From Methylorubrum suomiense (lineage in GTDB: Bacteria > Pseudomonadota > Alphaproteobacteria > Rhizobiales > Beijerinckiaceae): a stretch of 38,816 nucleotides of DNA. The stretch lies in the NCBI RefSeq assembly GCF_022179765.1, contig NZ_BPRE01000027.1:1-38816 (forward strand), written 5' to 3'. Positions 6,341 through 14,623 of this stretch are shown here, piece by piece. Each line of letters starts with the position of its first letter. Within the stretch, counting starts at the first letter, position 1. A program made the position numbers and the translations under genes. The notes beneath the pieces were generated by a model, which saw only the letters and a program-made list of their open reading frames with translations, ran no database searches and was not told the origin of the DNA.

Positions 6341-7660
6341 ATGCGCGCTCTTCTCCTTCTTCCCGTTCTGGCTGCCGGCATCGCGATCGGCGGTGCGGTG
6401 CCGGGCATCGCCACGCACACCCAAGGCGCGCTCGCCCGCCTCGGCCTCGGGCCGGCTCCGGCGGCTCCGTCCACGCCGGCCGCCAAATCCGACGATGATG
6501 ATCACGACCCGCCGGCCAAGCCCGCCGCGCACGGCCACACCGGCGAGGAGGGGGAGGGCAAGGAACACGGCGAGGCCGGCGAGATCCACATGACCGCCGA
6601 GCAGATCACCAGCCAGGAGATCGGCACGGCGTCCGTCGCCGGCGGCACCCTGTCCCGGCACCTGGTGGTGCCCGGTACGGTTACCCCGGACGCGGACCGC
6701 TTGGTGCGCGTGCCGGCGCGGGTCAACGGCACCGTCGCCGAGATGCGCAAGCGCCTGGGCGACAAGGTGCAGAAGGGCGATGTGGTCGCCGTGCTCGACA
6801 GCCGCGAGGTGGCGGACGCCAAAAGCGACTTCCTGACCGCCGGCGTGCAGGCCGAGTTGCAGAAGATCAACTTCGAGCGGCAGCAGAAGCTGATCAGCAG
6901 CCAGGCCACCGCGCAGGTGTCGTTCGACCAGGCGCGGGCGACCTATCAGGAAAGCCAGCTGCGCCTCGATCTGGCCCGCCAGAAACTCTCCGCCCTCGGC
7001 CTCAGCGCCGCTGAGGTGGCCGCGGCGGCCAAGCGGGACGAAGCCACGCCCAACCAGTCGAGCCTGCGGCTGTTTCCGCTGCGCGCGCCGATGGACGGGC
7101 GGATTGTTGAGCGCAAGGTTGATGTCGGCACCAAGGTCGGCGGCGAGGGCGACCCGGCCGACGTCTACACCATCGCCGATCTGTCCACGGTCTGGGTCGA
7201 GCTGGCGGTGCCGACCACCGCGCTGATCAATGTGGCCGAGGGCGCCAAGGTGCTCATCGGCACCGGCACCGACGAGAAAACCCTGCGCGCCGAGGGGCAG
7301 GTGGTCTTCATCAGCCCGTTCCTGAACGCGGACACGCGCAGCGCCCGCGTGATCGTCGCCCTGCCCAATCCGGACCAGACCTGGCGGCCGGGCACCTTCG
7401 TGACCGCCGCGGTAGCCATCGCCGAGGAAACCGTGCCGGTGCGCGTCCCGCGCACTGCCCTGCAGACGCTCGAGGGCAAGCTGGTCGCCTTCGTGCGCAC
7501 CGACGAGGGCTTTGAACGGCGCGCGGTCAAGGTCGGCCGGTCCGACGACGATGCGTTCGAGGTCACCGAGGGCCTGGCCGCCGGCGACGAGATCGCGGTG
7601 GCCAACACCTTTTTGCTCAAGGCGGAACTCGGCAAGGCCGAGGCCGGCGACGACGACTGA
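6341..7660 (+). CDS. RND efflux periplasmic adaptor (CzcB-like)
   Basis: The 439-residue membrane-fusion protein has a signal/anchor segment at residues 1-20 and a His/Asp-rich stretch (DDDDHD, HGHTGEEGEGKEHGE, about 51-80) that could bind zinc-like ions. A lipoyl/barrel-sandwich part follows (ARVNGTVAEMRKRLGDKVQKGDVVAVLDS), then a coiled-coil hairpin, the second lipoyl half (LRAPMDGRIVERKVDVGTKV) and a beta-barrel. The order is standard for CzcB. It links the inner-membrane pump encoded 11 bases downstream to an outer-membrane channel, whose gene is missing here. It is expected to be part of the MerR-controlled operon starting at 5809. Confidence 0.9.
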   Translation: MRALLLLPVLAAGIAIGGAVPGIATHTQGALARLGLGPAPAAPSTPAAKSDDDDHDPPAKPAAHGHTGEEGEGKEHGEAGEIHMTAEQITSQEIGTASVAGGTLSRHLVVPGTVTPDADRLVRVPARVNGTVAEMRKRLGDKVQKGDVVAVLDSREVADAKSDFLTAGVQAELQKINFERQQKLISSQATAQVSFDQARATYQESQLRLDLARQKLSALGLSAAEVAAAAKRDEATPNQSSLRLFPLRAPMDGRIVERKVDVGTKVGGEGDPADVYTIADLSTVWVELAVPTTALINVAEGAKVLIGTGTDEKTLRAEGQVVFISPFLNADTRSARVIVALPNPDQTWRPGTFVTAAVAIAEETVPVRVPRTALQTLEGKLVAFVRTDEGFERRAVKVGRSDDDAFEVTEGLAAGDEIAVANTFLLKAELGKAEAGDDD

Positions 7661-7671
7661 GAGCGCAGCCG

Positions 7672-10600
7672 ATGATTTCCCGCGTCCTTGATTTCTCCGT
7701 GCACCAGCGCTGGCTGGTGGTGCTGCTGTCGCTGCTCGCCGCGGCGCTGGGCGTCTATTCGCTCAGTCGCCTGCCGATCGACGCGGTGCCCGACATCACC
7801 AACAACCAGGTGCAGATCAACACCACGGCGCCCGCGCTGTCACCGTTCGACATCGAGAAGCAGGTCACCTACCCGATCGAAAACGCCCTCGCGGGCATCC
7901 GGGGCCTGGAATACACGCGCTCGCTGTCGCGCAACGGGTTCTCGCAGGTCACCGCGGTCTTTTCGGAAAAAACCGACATCTACTTTGCGCGCCAGCAGGT
8001 CGGCGAACGCCTGCAGGAAGCCGAGCGGGCGATGCCGCCGGGCGCTGAACCGCGCCTGGGGCCGATCACCACCGGCCTCGGCGAGATCTACATGTGGACC
8101 GTGCGCTACGCGACGCCGGCCGAGCGGTCGCCGGTGCGGCCCGGCCAGCCGGGCTGGCAGCCGGACGGCAGCTATCTGACCCCGGAAGGCCAGCGCCTCG
8201 GCACCGAGGTCGAGCGGGCCGGCTACCTGCGCACCGTGCAGGAGTGGATCATCCGCCCGCAGATCAAAACCGTGCGCGGGGTCGCCGGCGTGGACGGCAT
8301 CGGCGGCTTTGAAAAGCAGTACCACGTCCAGCCGGACCCGGCGAAGCTGACCGCGCTCGACCTGTCGTTCAGCGACGTGGTGCGGGCGCTGGAAGCCAAC
8401 AACGCCAACCAGGGCGCCCGCTACCTCGAGGACAACGGCGAAGGCTACGTGGTCCGCGCCGCCGGCCGCCTGGAAAGCATGGACGAGATCGGCAGCGTGG
8501 TGGTGACCACCCGCGGCGGCGTGCCGGTGCGGATCAGCGATGTGGCGGAGGTGCGCATCGGGCGCGATCTGCGTACCGGCTCGGCGAGCGAGGACGGCCG
8601 CGAGGTCGTGGTCGGCACCGCACTGATGCTGATCGGCGAGAACAGCCGCACGGTCGCCGCGGCCGTCGATGCGCGCATGACCGAGATCCGGCGCTCGCTG
8701 CCGCCGGGGATCGTCGTGCAGACGGTGCTCGACCGGACCCAGCTGGTCGAGGCGACGGTGCACACCGTCGCGAAAAACCTGCTGGAAGGCGCCGGCCTGG
8801 TGATCCTGATCCTGTTCCTGCTGCTGGGGAATTTCCGGGCGGCGGTGATCACCGCGCTGGTCATTCCGGTAGCGATGCTGCTGACCATGACCGGCATGGT
8901 GCAGGCGAAAATTTCGGCCAACCTGATGAGCCTGGGCGCGCTGGATTTCGGGCTGATCGTGGATGGCGCGGTGATCATCGCCGAAAACAGCCTGCGCCAT
9001 CTGGCGGAACGCCAGCAGGCGCTCGGCCGCGGTCTGACGCTGGAGGAACGCCTGGCGACGGTGCGCGCCTCGGCCGAGGAAATGATCAAGCCGTCCCTCT
9101 ACGGGCAGGCGATCATCATTCTGGTCTACGTGCCGCTGCTGACGTTCACCGGCGTCGAGGGCAAGATGTTCGAGCCGATGGCGCTGACGGTGATCCTCGC
9201 CCTGGTCGCCGCCTTTGTGCTGTCGCTGACGTTCGTGCCGGCGCTGATCGCGATCGCGCTGACCGGCCGCGTGCAGGAGCACGACAACCGGCTCGTGCGC
9301 GGCCTCAAGCGGCTTTACCGGCCGGTGCTGGCCGGGGCGGTGCGTGCGCCGCTGGTGTTTGTGGTGGGCGCGCTGGTGCTGCTGGCCGGCGCCGGGGTGC
9401 TGTTCACCCGGCTGGGGCAGGAGTTCATCCCGACGCTGGATGAGAAGAACATCGCCCTCAACGCCACGCGCATTCCGTCCACGTCGCTGAGCCAGTCGCA
9501 GGCGATGCAGGTGCGGATCGAGCAGGTGGTCAGCCGCTTCCCGCAGGTTGCCTACGTGTTCTCGAAAACCGGCACGGCGGAGGTCGCGACCGATCCGATG
9601 CCACCCAACTCGTCCGACGCCTTTGTGATCCTCAAACCCCAGGACCAGTGGCCCGACCCGTCGCTGTCCAAGGCCGAGCTGCAGGAGCAGATCGAGGCCG
9701 CGGTCGGCAAGCTGGCCGGCAACGTCTACGAGTTCTCGCAGCCGATCCAGCTGCGCTTTAATGAGCTGCTGGCCGGCGCCCGCGGTGACCTGGCGATCAA
9801 GGTGTTTGGCGACGAGTTCGCGCCGATGACCAGGGCCGCGGCGCAGATCGCCGCGATCCTGCAGGGCACGCCCGGGGCCGAGGACGTCAAGGTTGAGCAG
9901 ACGTCCGGCCTGCCGTTCCTGGAAATCCGGATCAACAAGACCGAGGCCGCCCGCCTGGGGCTGAGCACGGCGACCATTCAGGAGGTGATCGGCGCCGCCA
10001 TCGGCGGCCGGGAAGCCGGGATGGTCTTCGAGGGAGACCGGCGCTTTCCGATCGTCGTGCGCCTGAACGACCAGGTGCGCGAGAACCGCGAGGCACTGGA
10101 AAACATCCCGGTGCCACTGCCACCCGGCCCGTCCGGGCGGGGCACGTCGGTGCTGCTTAAGCAGGTTGCCAGCTTTTCGGTGACCGAGGGGCCGAACCAG
10201 ATCTCGCGCGAGAACGGCAAGCGCCGGGTGGTGGTCACCGCCAACGTGCGTGAGCGGGACATCGGCTCGCTGGTGGCGGACGTGCAGGCGCGGGTGGCCA
10301 AGGAGGTCCAGCTGCTGCCGGGCTACTATGTCAGCTGGGGCGGCCAGTTCGAGAACCTGGCCTCGGCCCGTCAGCGCCTGCTGATCGTGGTGCCCGGCTG
10401 CTTCGTGCTGATCTTCCTGCTGCTCTACTCGGCGCTCGGTTCGCCGCGGGATGCGCTGCTGGTGTTTTCCGCGGTGCCGCTGGCGCTGACCGGCGGGATC
10501 GTGGCGCTGTGGCTGCGCGGGATGCCGTTTTCGGTGCCGGCGGCGGTGGGGTTCATCGCCCTGTCCGGCGTCGCGGTGCTCAACGGCCTGGTCATGCTGA

Positions 10601-10926
10601 CGTCGATCAAACAGCTGGTCGCCGCGGGCAAGCCCCGCCGGGAGGGCATTCTGGAAGGCGCGATGGTGCGCCTGCGCCCGGTGGCGATGACCGCCCTGGT
10701 CGCCTCGCTCGGGTTTGTGCCGATGGCCCTGGCCACCGGCACCGGCGCCGAGGTCCAGAAACCCCTCGCCACTGTGGTGATCGGCGGCCTGATCAGCGCG
10801 ACCCTGCTGACGCTGGTGGTGCTGCCGGCGCTCTACGCCCGTTTCGGCGGACCCGCCCCGCAGCAGCCGGCCAAGCCGCTGGCGCCCGAGCAGCCGCAGC
10901 TCCCCCTGCAACAGGCCGCCGAGTGA
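7672..10926 (+). CDS. Heavy-metal RND efflux pump (CzcA-like)
   Basis: This 1084-residue inner-membrane proton antiporter begins with the usual first helix (RWLVVLLSLLAAALGVYSL) and RLPIDAVPDITNNQVQINT. The motif D425-FGLIVDGAVIIAEN-439 in the fourth transmembrane segment carries the acidic residues of the heavy-metal (HME) class. DFG-x-IVDGA is the form seen in Zn/Co/Cd (CzcA/NccA) pumps, while copper pumps read differently. Two large periplasmic loops and twelve membrane segments are visible. A 40-residue insert (about 143-190, with DGSYLTPEGQ) is present, as in some CzcA relatives. It works with the adaptor encoded just upstream. The exact metal is inferred from the motif and the Zn-class MerR. 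Confidence 0.93.
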   Translation: MISRVLDFSVHQRWLVVLLSLLAAALGVYSLSRLPIDAVPDITNNQVQINTTAPALSPFDIEKQVTYPIENALAGIRGLEYTRSLSRNGFSQVTAVFSEKTDIYFARQQVGERLQEAERAMPPGAEPRLGPITTGLGEIYMWTVRYATPAERSPVRPGQPGWQPDGSYLTPEGQRLGTEVERAGYLRTVQEWIIRPQIKTVRGVAGVDGIGGFEKQYHVQPDPAKLTALDLSFSDVVRALEANNANQGARYLEDNGEGYVVRAAGRLESMDEIGSVVVTTRGGVPVRISDVAEVRIGRDLRTGSASEDGREVVVGTALMLIGENSRTVAAAVDARMTEIRRSLPPGIVVQTVLDRTQLVEATVHTVAKNLLEGAGLVILILFLLLGNFRAAVITALVIPVAMLLTMTGMVQAKISANLMSLGALDFGLIVDGAVIIAENSLRHLAERQQALGRGLTLEERLATVRASAEEMIKPSLYGQAIIILVYVPLLTFTGVEGKMFEPMALTVILALVAAFVLSLTFVPALIAIALTGRVQEHDNRLVRGLKRLYRPVLAGAVRAPLVFVVGALVLLAGAGVLFTRLGQEFIPTLDEKNIALNATRIPSTSLSQSQAMQVRIEQVVSRFPQVAYVFSKTGTAEVATDPMPPNSSDAFVILKPQDQWPDPSLSKAELQEQIEAAVGKLAGNVYEFSQPIQLRFNELLAGARGDLAIKVFGDEFAPMTRAAAQIAAILQGTPGAEDVKVEQTSGLPFLEIRINKTEAARLGLSTATIQEVIGAAIGGREAGMVFEGDRRFPIVVRLNDQVRENREALENIPVPLPPGPSGRGTSVLLKQVASFSVTEGPNQISRENGKRRVVVTANVRERDIGSLVADVQARVAKEVQLLPGYYVSWGGQFENLASARQRLLIVVPGCFVLIFLLLYSALGSPRDALLVFSAVPLALTGGIVALWLRGMPFSVPAAVGFIALSGVAVLNGLVMLTSIKQLVAAGKPRREGILEGAMVRLRPVAMTALVASLGFVPMALATGTGAEVQKPLATVVIGGLISATLLTLVVLPALYARFGGPAPQQPAKPLAPEQPQLPLQQAAE

Positions 10927-10943
10927 GAGGCTGCGGATTTTGC

Positions 10944-10974
10944 TTGAACCTGTAGCGACTACAGGTCGTAGGCT
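10944..10974 (+). promoter_or_regulatory. MerR-type promoter/operator for the CDF gene
   Basis: TTGAAC (10944-10949), a 19-bp spacer and TAGGCT (10969-10974). The spacer contains the dyad ACCTGTAG-CGA-CTACAGGT (10948-10966), matching the dyad at 5784-5800 in 14 of 14 arm positions. It starts 18 bases after the pump stop codon and drives the CDF transporter at 11002, so that gene has its own induction in addition to any read-through. Confidence 0.8.
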
Positions 10975-11001
10975 CCGGGTCAACTGACGAAAGGAGACAC
11001 C

Positions 11002-11772
11002 ATGGCGGACGCCTGCTGCGGCTCAAGCGCCGCTTCTCAAGCAAACTCCCGCTGCGGCACGCCCGCAGCTTTGACCCCCGTGCCGGAAGCCCCGAAGGCC
11101 GTACCGGCCGCCAGCTGCGGCACGGGTGCAGACAGCGCCTGCGGCTGCTCCGGCGGTGTGCCGGTCTTCGACGGCGTGGACCCCCGCTATAAGCGGGTGC
11201 TGTGGACCGTGATCGCCCTCAACGGGATCATGTTCGCGGTCGAGATGGTCATGGGCCACCTGGCGGGCTCTCAGGCCCTGCAGGCGGATGCCCTGGATTT
11301 TCTGGGGGATACGGTCACCTACGGGCTGAGCCTGGCGGTGATCGGTGCCAGCCTGCGGGCGCGGGCCACGGCGGCCCTGTTCAAGGGCCTGTCACTGTCG
11401 CTGATGGCGGTGTGGGTGCTGGGCTCGACGGTCTACCAGACCCTGATCCTGGGCGTGCCGCAGGCCGAGCTGATGGGCGGGATCGGCCTCCTGGCGCTGG
11501 CCACCAACCTGACCAGCGTGCTCTTGCTGATGCGCTACAAGGACGGCGACGCCAACGTGCGCTCGGTCTGGCTGTGCTCGCGCAACGACGCGATCGGCAA
11601 CGTGGTCGTGATGATCGCCGCGCTGGGTGTCTGGGGCACGGCGACGGCCTGGCCCGATCTGGCGGTGGCCGCGATCATGGCCGCGATCTTCCTCACGTCC
11701 TCGGTGCAGATCCTGCGGCAGGCGTGGGCGGAGTACCGCGAAGGCACGGCCCAGCCGGCGCCGGCCGAATAA
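11002..11772 (+). CDS. Cation diffusion facilitator (CDF) transporter with Cys-rich N-terminus
   Basis: The 256-residue protein has about six membrane segments from residue 65 on. Metal-site signatures are DALDFLGD (Asp99-x3-Asp103) in the second helix and RNDAIGN in the fifth. CDF proteins export Zn, Cd or Co from cytoplasm to periplasm by proton exchange. The first 50 residues are unusual: six Cys (5, 6, 18, 39, 47, 49) in small Gly/Ser loops (ACCGSS, CGCSGG), probably a cytosolic metal-catching tail. The typical large C-terminal cytoplasmic domain is nearly absent. GGAGA precedes the ATG. The gene follows its own MerR-type promoter and would hand periplasmic metal to the RND pump. Confidence 0.85.
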   Translation: MADACCGSSAASQANSRCGTPAALTPVPEAPKAVPAASCGTGADSACGCSGGVPVFDGVDPRYKRVLWTVIALNGIMFAVEMVMGHLAGSQALQADALDFLGDTVTYGLSLAVIGASLRARATAALFKGLSLSLMAVWVLGSTVYQTLILGVPQAELMGGIGLLALATNLTSVLLLMRYKDGDANVRSVWLCSRNDAIGNVVVMIAALGVWGTATAWPDLAVAAIMAAIFLTSSVQILRQAWAEYREGTAQPAPAE

Positions 11773-11819
11773 CGCAGGGAAGGGGGGCCGTGAGGCTCCC
11801 TTTTCGCGTGGAGGAGCCC

Positions 11820-12020
11820 ATGCGCGCGACCGAAAGCGTCTGGCATCGCGAGCCCGGACGGCGGCGCAAGGTCCGGCCGCACATCCGCACGGCGGCGCGG
11901 AAAACGATGCTATGGGCGCTGCTCGGGGTGCTCCTGCTCGGCAGCTGCGCCGGCCTTTGTCTCACCATGCTGGGGCACCGAGCGAGCATGGTCCCCTACG
12001 TGGCGCACCCCCAGCGCTGA
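11820..12020 (+). CDS. Small single-pass membrane protein (66 aa)
   Basis: A strongly basic N-terminus (HREPGRRRKVRPHIRTAARK) is followed by one hydrophobic helix (LWALLGVLLLGSCAGLCLTML, about residues 31-51) and a short outside tail. GGAGG lies 6 bases before the ATG, and the gene starts 47 bp after the CDF gene, so it belongs to the same transcript. The charge pattern predicts the N-terminus in the cytoplasm. I recognise no family. A helper peptide of the transporter is a guess from position only. Confidence 0.6.
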   Translation: MRATESVWHREPGRRRKVRPHIRTAARKTMLWALLGVLLLGSCAGLCLTMLGHRASMVPYVAHPQR

Positions 12021-12064
12021 CCCTGTATCAGGAACTAGGGCTACCAGATCCCGGTCAAAGCGGG

Positions 12065-12089
12065 GTGCCACTCCATAGCGGGCGAACGG
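12065..12089. repeat. Direct repeat / remnant of DUF411 3' end
   Basis: GTGCCACTCCATAGCGGGCGAACGG here is repeated with one substitution and one inserted base at 13249-13274, which is the 3' end of the DUF411 gene. Translated on the minus strand the two read RPFARYGVAP and RPFARYRGGTP. So this is a leftover of a second DUF411 3' end, and the acetyltransferase-like gene lies between the two copies. See the findings. Confidence 0.65.
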
Positions 12090-12118
12090 GCGCGTGCGAC
12101 GCAGGCCGGGTGTGGGCG

Positions 12119-13255
12119 TCAGCGCCATCCGAGCCGCCGCCGAAGTTCGGCCCGGGCGCGCTGTTCAAGGTGGGCCAGGCGCACACGACCCGTCACAGGA
12201 AGCAGGCGGCGGCCGGGCGGTATGGCCAGAACGTCGGCGATCGTCTCACGGTCGGGGTAGAGACTTTCCAGGGCCGAGCCAGGCAGGGTCGCTGCATCGA
12301 GCCGGTCAGCAAACGCGGTCGTGTGAAGGGCCTGCACGATCTCGTCTTCGAGGATTAGACCGGGCGCACAGCCCCGTAGGGTTTCGTCGTAGGCGGTTTT
12401 GAGCAGGTACGCCGTCCGGTCGGCGACCAGCGCCAGGCTTGCGGCGATGGCCCGCCCATCGAGGCGGAGCACGTCGGCCCGGGCGGTCACCGGGCCGTGG
12501 GCCGGCTGAAAGAGCGTCCGGGCGAACGCCGCGGTGTGGGCGTGGCTGCCGAGTGCGGTGCCGGCCGCACCTTTCCAGCCAGCGGCCTCCAGCACCAGAA
12601 ACTCCGTGATTGCGTCGGCGAGATCCGCGCCGGCGGTGGCGCTGGTCAACGTCAGTGTTCCGGCTTCGGCCAGTCGCCGCCGCCGACGGCGCAGATCCTT
12701 AAACCGCCCCTTGTGGGGATGCTCGGCCAGGAATGCCGCGTAGGAGGCGCGGCGGTCGAGTACCGGGCGGGCAAAGGTGCTGACGGTGGCAACCTGCCAG
12801 CCGGCACGCTGCAGCGCCGCCAGCAGCTCCGCCCCCACCAGGCTCTCGCTCGGAAACAGCGGCCAGCGCCAGCTGCGGCTGCCCGCAGCCTGGGCGAGCC
12901 CGGCCACCAACGCGTCAAGGCGCGCTTCCAGGCCCGGGCCGGCAGCGACGAGCGGCGTGCTCGCGGTCATGTAAGGAGAAAGCCAGGGCCGGGCGACGCG
13001 ACCGCCAAGAGCCGTGACGGCGGGCCACTGCACAATCGGCACTAGGGCCTCAAGCTGCCCGGTGGCGTCATGCACCACCACAGCCTGGTCGGCGGGACAG
13101 AGGCCGTGCGCCCGGTGCGCCTCGAGGACGTGGCGGGCAAAGAACGGCGGTGCTGCTGCCCGCGCGTCCAAATCATCCCAGGCGGTGGCCTCGGCCGCCA
13201 GTGCGGAAAGCGCCCGGAGGGTCACAGGGCTGCGCGTGTCACAGCGGCGTGCCAC
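12119..13255 (-). CDS. GNAT-like (FemAB/CelD type) acyltransferase
   Basis: The 378-residue protein has the words of the acetyltransferase family found in CelD/BioF2-type and FemAB-like proteins: a basic helix FKDLRRRRRRLAEAG, then FLVLEAAGWKGAAGTAL (about residues 217-233), and LLKTAYDETLRGCAPGLILEDEIVQAL toward the C-terminus. Soluble, no signal peptide. The GTG start at 13255 overlaps the DUF411 gene by 17 bases, so translation may be coupled; another GTG lies about 30 bases inside. The substrate cannot be told; members transfer acyl or aminoacyl groups in polysaccharide or peptidoglycan modification. It is an unexpected member of a copper operon, and flanking repeats suggest it was inserted. 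Confidence 0.75.
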   Translation of the reverse strand: MARRCDTRSPVTLRALSALAAEATAWDDLDARAAAPPFFARHVLEAHRAHGLCPADQAVVVHDATGQLEALVPIVQWPAVTALGGRVARPWLSPYMTASTPLVAAGPGLEARLDALVAGLAQAAGSRSWRWPLFPSESLVGAELLAALQRAGWQVATVSTFARPVLDRRASYAAFLAEHPHKGRFKDLRRRRRRLAEAGTLTLTSATAGADLADAITEFLVLEAAGWKGAAGTALGSHAHTAAFARTLFQPAHGPVTARADVLRLDGRAIAASLALVADRTAYLLKTAYDETLRGCAPGLILEDEIVQALHTTAFADRLDAATLPGSALESLYPDRETIADVLAIPPGRRLLPVTGRVRLAHLEQRARAELRRRLGWR

Positions 13256-13724
13256 CCCGATAGCGGGCGAACGGCCGCTGCAGCTCGGGACCGAACAGGA
13301 TGACGTCGTAGGTATCCGGTGGCACGCCGTCGGCCTCCATGCCCGGTGAGCCCACCGGCATACCCGGAACGGCCAGCCCGATGCCTGGGGGCTTTTCTGC
13401 GAGCAGGCGCAGGATCGCCCCGGCGGGCACGTGCCCTTCGATCACGTAACCGCCAACCTGGGCGGTATGGCAGGACGCTAGGCTGCGCGGGACCCCAAGA
13501 CGGGCTTTGACGGGATTGACCGGCGCCTCGGTCACCTGAACCGGAAAGCCGGCCGCGCGGATGTGGGTGACCCAGGCTTCGCAGCAGCCGCAGCTGGGGT
13601 CCTTGGTCACCTGGATCTCTGGGAGCGGTTCAGCCGCGCGCAGTGGCGCGGCGAGCAGCAAGCTGCTCAGGCCACTCAGGCCGGCCAACACGCCACGGCG
13701 GCTCGGCAGCAGGCTCGCGTCCAT
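13239..13724 (-). CDS. DUF411 metal-binding periplasmic protein
   Basis: The 161-residue protein has an export signal with a twin-Arg-like SRRGVLAG and a long hydrophobic stretch to about residue 30. The mature part starts with EIQVTKDPSCGCCEAWVTHIRAAGF, where CGCC is the presumed metal site of this family. GVPRSLASCHTAQVGGYVIEGHVPA and GIAVPGMP-type words (here GLAVPGMPVGSPGME) follow. DUF411 proteins sit in copper-resistance operons and have a thioredoxin-like layout. It is transcribed with the Cys-rich and DUF305 genes upstream and the acyltransferase downstream. The family assignment is firm; the role in copper binding or delivery is inferred. Confidence 0.9.
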   Translation of the reverse strand: MDASLLPSRRGVLAGLSGLSSLLLAAPLRAAEPLPEIQVTKDPSCGCCEAWVTHIRAAGFPVQVTEAPVNPVKARLGVPRSLASCHTAQVGGYVIEGHVPAGAILRLLAEKPPGIGLAVPGMPVGSPGMEADGVPPDTYDVILFGPELQRPFARYRGGTPL

Positions 13725-13796
13725 CAGGGTCTCCTCAGGTCAGCGTATGGGTGTGGGATGCCCAGGCCGGCCGGTGGTCAGCCCGGGCAGGCTGGG

Positions 13797-13994
13797 TCAG
13801 GCGCGGTGGCTCATGCGGCCGCCCATCTTGTCGCAGCAGCACCCGCCCTTCTTGCCCTTCATGTTCATCGCCATGGCGCCGCTCTTGGCGCACATGCCAG
13901 CCTTGCCCTTCCCACCACCGCAGCAGCTCATCGCCATGGCCGGCGCGGCGCTGAGCAGCATCACGGCACTGGCTGCAAGAACGAGACGCTTCAT
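13797..13994 (-). CDS. Cys/Met-rich small exported protein, copy 2
   Basis: This is the 65-residue paralogue of the product of 5049-5246. It has the signal peptide MKRLVLAASAVMLLSAAPAMA, then SCCGGGKGK, one Cys, MAMNMKGKKGG and the CCC triplet. Cys positions are 24, 25, 35, 52, 53 and 54. The two proteins are identical over most of the mature part but differ in the signal peptide, so they are an old duplication kept by selection. TGGGAGGAAAC precedes the ATG. It lies between DUF305 and DUF411 genes on the same strand. Periplasmic copper or silver binding is the likely role. Confidence 0.8.
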   Translation of the reverse strand: MKRLVLAASAVMLLSAAPAMAMSCCGGGKGKAGMCAKSGAMAMNMKGKKGGCCCDKMGGRMSHRA

Positions 13995-14069
13995 TGTTTC
14001 CTCCCATGAAAAGCCAGGCCGTGAGGCCCCGGCGGTACTCCGGCCGACAGGCCGAATGACAGGCTGTCC

Positions 14070-14089
14070 CAGGCCTCTTAAGAGGCCTG
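14070..14089. terminator. 20-bp perfect palindrome after the DUF305 gene
   Basis: CAGGCCTCTTAAGAGGCCTG is a perfect palindrome 18 bases after the DUF305 stop codon. It could form a stem in RNA and act as a weak terminator or as a processing/stabilising hairpin between the DUF305 and Cys-rich genes. There is no T-run, so complete termination is doubtful. Confidence 0.4.
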
Positions 14090-14107
14090 CGGACGTCGGG
14101 CGCGTGA

Positions 14108-14623
14108 CTACTGCAGCGGCGGTGGCGGGGCACCGCGCTTGCGGTAGGACTGCAGGTCCGGGGCGTTGTCGGCCGGCGGCTTTGCCTCCAGGTCGGTGAT
14201 CAGGGCTTTCATTTCGCCGATCTCCTTGACCTGCGCCTCGATGATCTTGTCAGCCAGCTCACGCACGCGGGGGTCTTTGATGTGTGCCCGCTCGCTGGTC
14301 ATGATGGCGATCGAATGGTGTGGGATCATCGCCTTCATGTAAGCCACGTCACCGACGGTTTCCTGGCTGCGGACCAGCCACAGCGCCCCGGCAAAGACCA
14401 CGACGCTGCCGGCGAGGATCGCGATGTTGGCGGCCCGCACCTTGTACATCGCCCACATGAAGCCGAGCATGATGACGGCCATCGTCGCGCCCATGACGAG
14501 CGCCATCCACATGCGGGTCTGGCTGAAGAACACATGCTCCAGCGCGTAGGTGTTCAGGTACATCAGGCCGAACATCACCACCGTGGAGGTGGCGATCATC
14601 GCGGCGAAGCGTGCGTAGCTCAT
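14108..14623 (-). CDS. DUF305 protein with three membrane segments
   Basis: The 171-residue protein has three hydrophobic helices in its first 85 residues (AAMIATSTVVMFGLMYL, WMALVMGATMAVIMLGFMW, IAILAGSVVVFAGALWLV) and then the DUF305 core YMKAMIPHHSIAIMTSERA with conserved Met/His residues. It ends in a Pro-rich tail. DUF305 proteins are ferritin-like helical metal binders found with copper genes. ATG at 14623 is chosen because it overlaps the stop of an 18-codon ORF (CTATGAG) and leaves the first membrane helix intact. A CueR-type promoter lies upstream at 14707-14737. Membrane-anchored periplasmic copper binding is inferred. Confidence 0.85.
   Translation of the reverse strand: MSYARFAAMIATSTVVMFGLMYLNTYALEHVFFSQTRMWMALVMGATMAVIMLGFMWAMYKVRAANIAILAGSVVVFAGALWLVRSQETVGDVAYMKAMIPHHSIAIMTSERAHIKDPRVRELADKIIEAQVKEIGEMKALITDLEAKPPADNAPDLQSYRKRGAPPPPLQ

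Noticed and set aside
7840..10983. A 1047-codon open frame on the minus strand
   Set aside because: It is antisense to the CzcA-like pump gene. Its product is a His/Arg/Gln-rich low-complexity string caused by the G+C-rich codons of the real gene.
13239..13274. Frameshifted single gene joining DUF411 and the acyltransferase
   Set aside because: DUF411 ends in its normal place and the 17-base overlap is typical of coupled genes. Both proteins are full-length.
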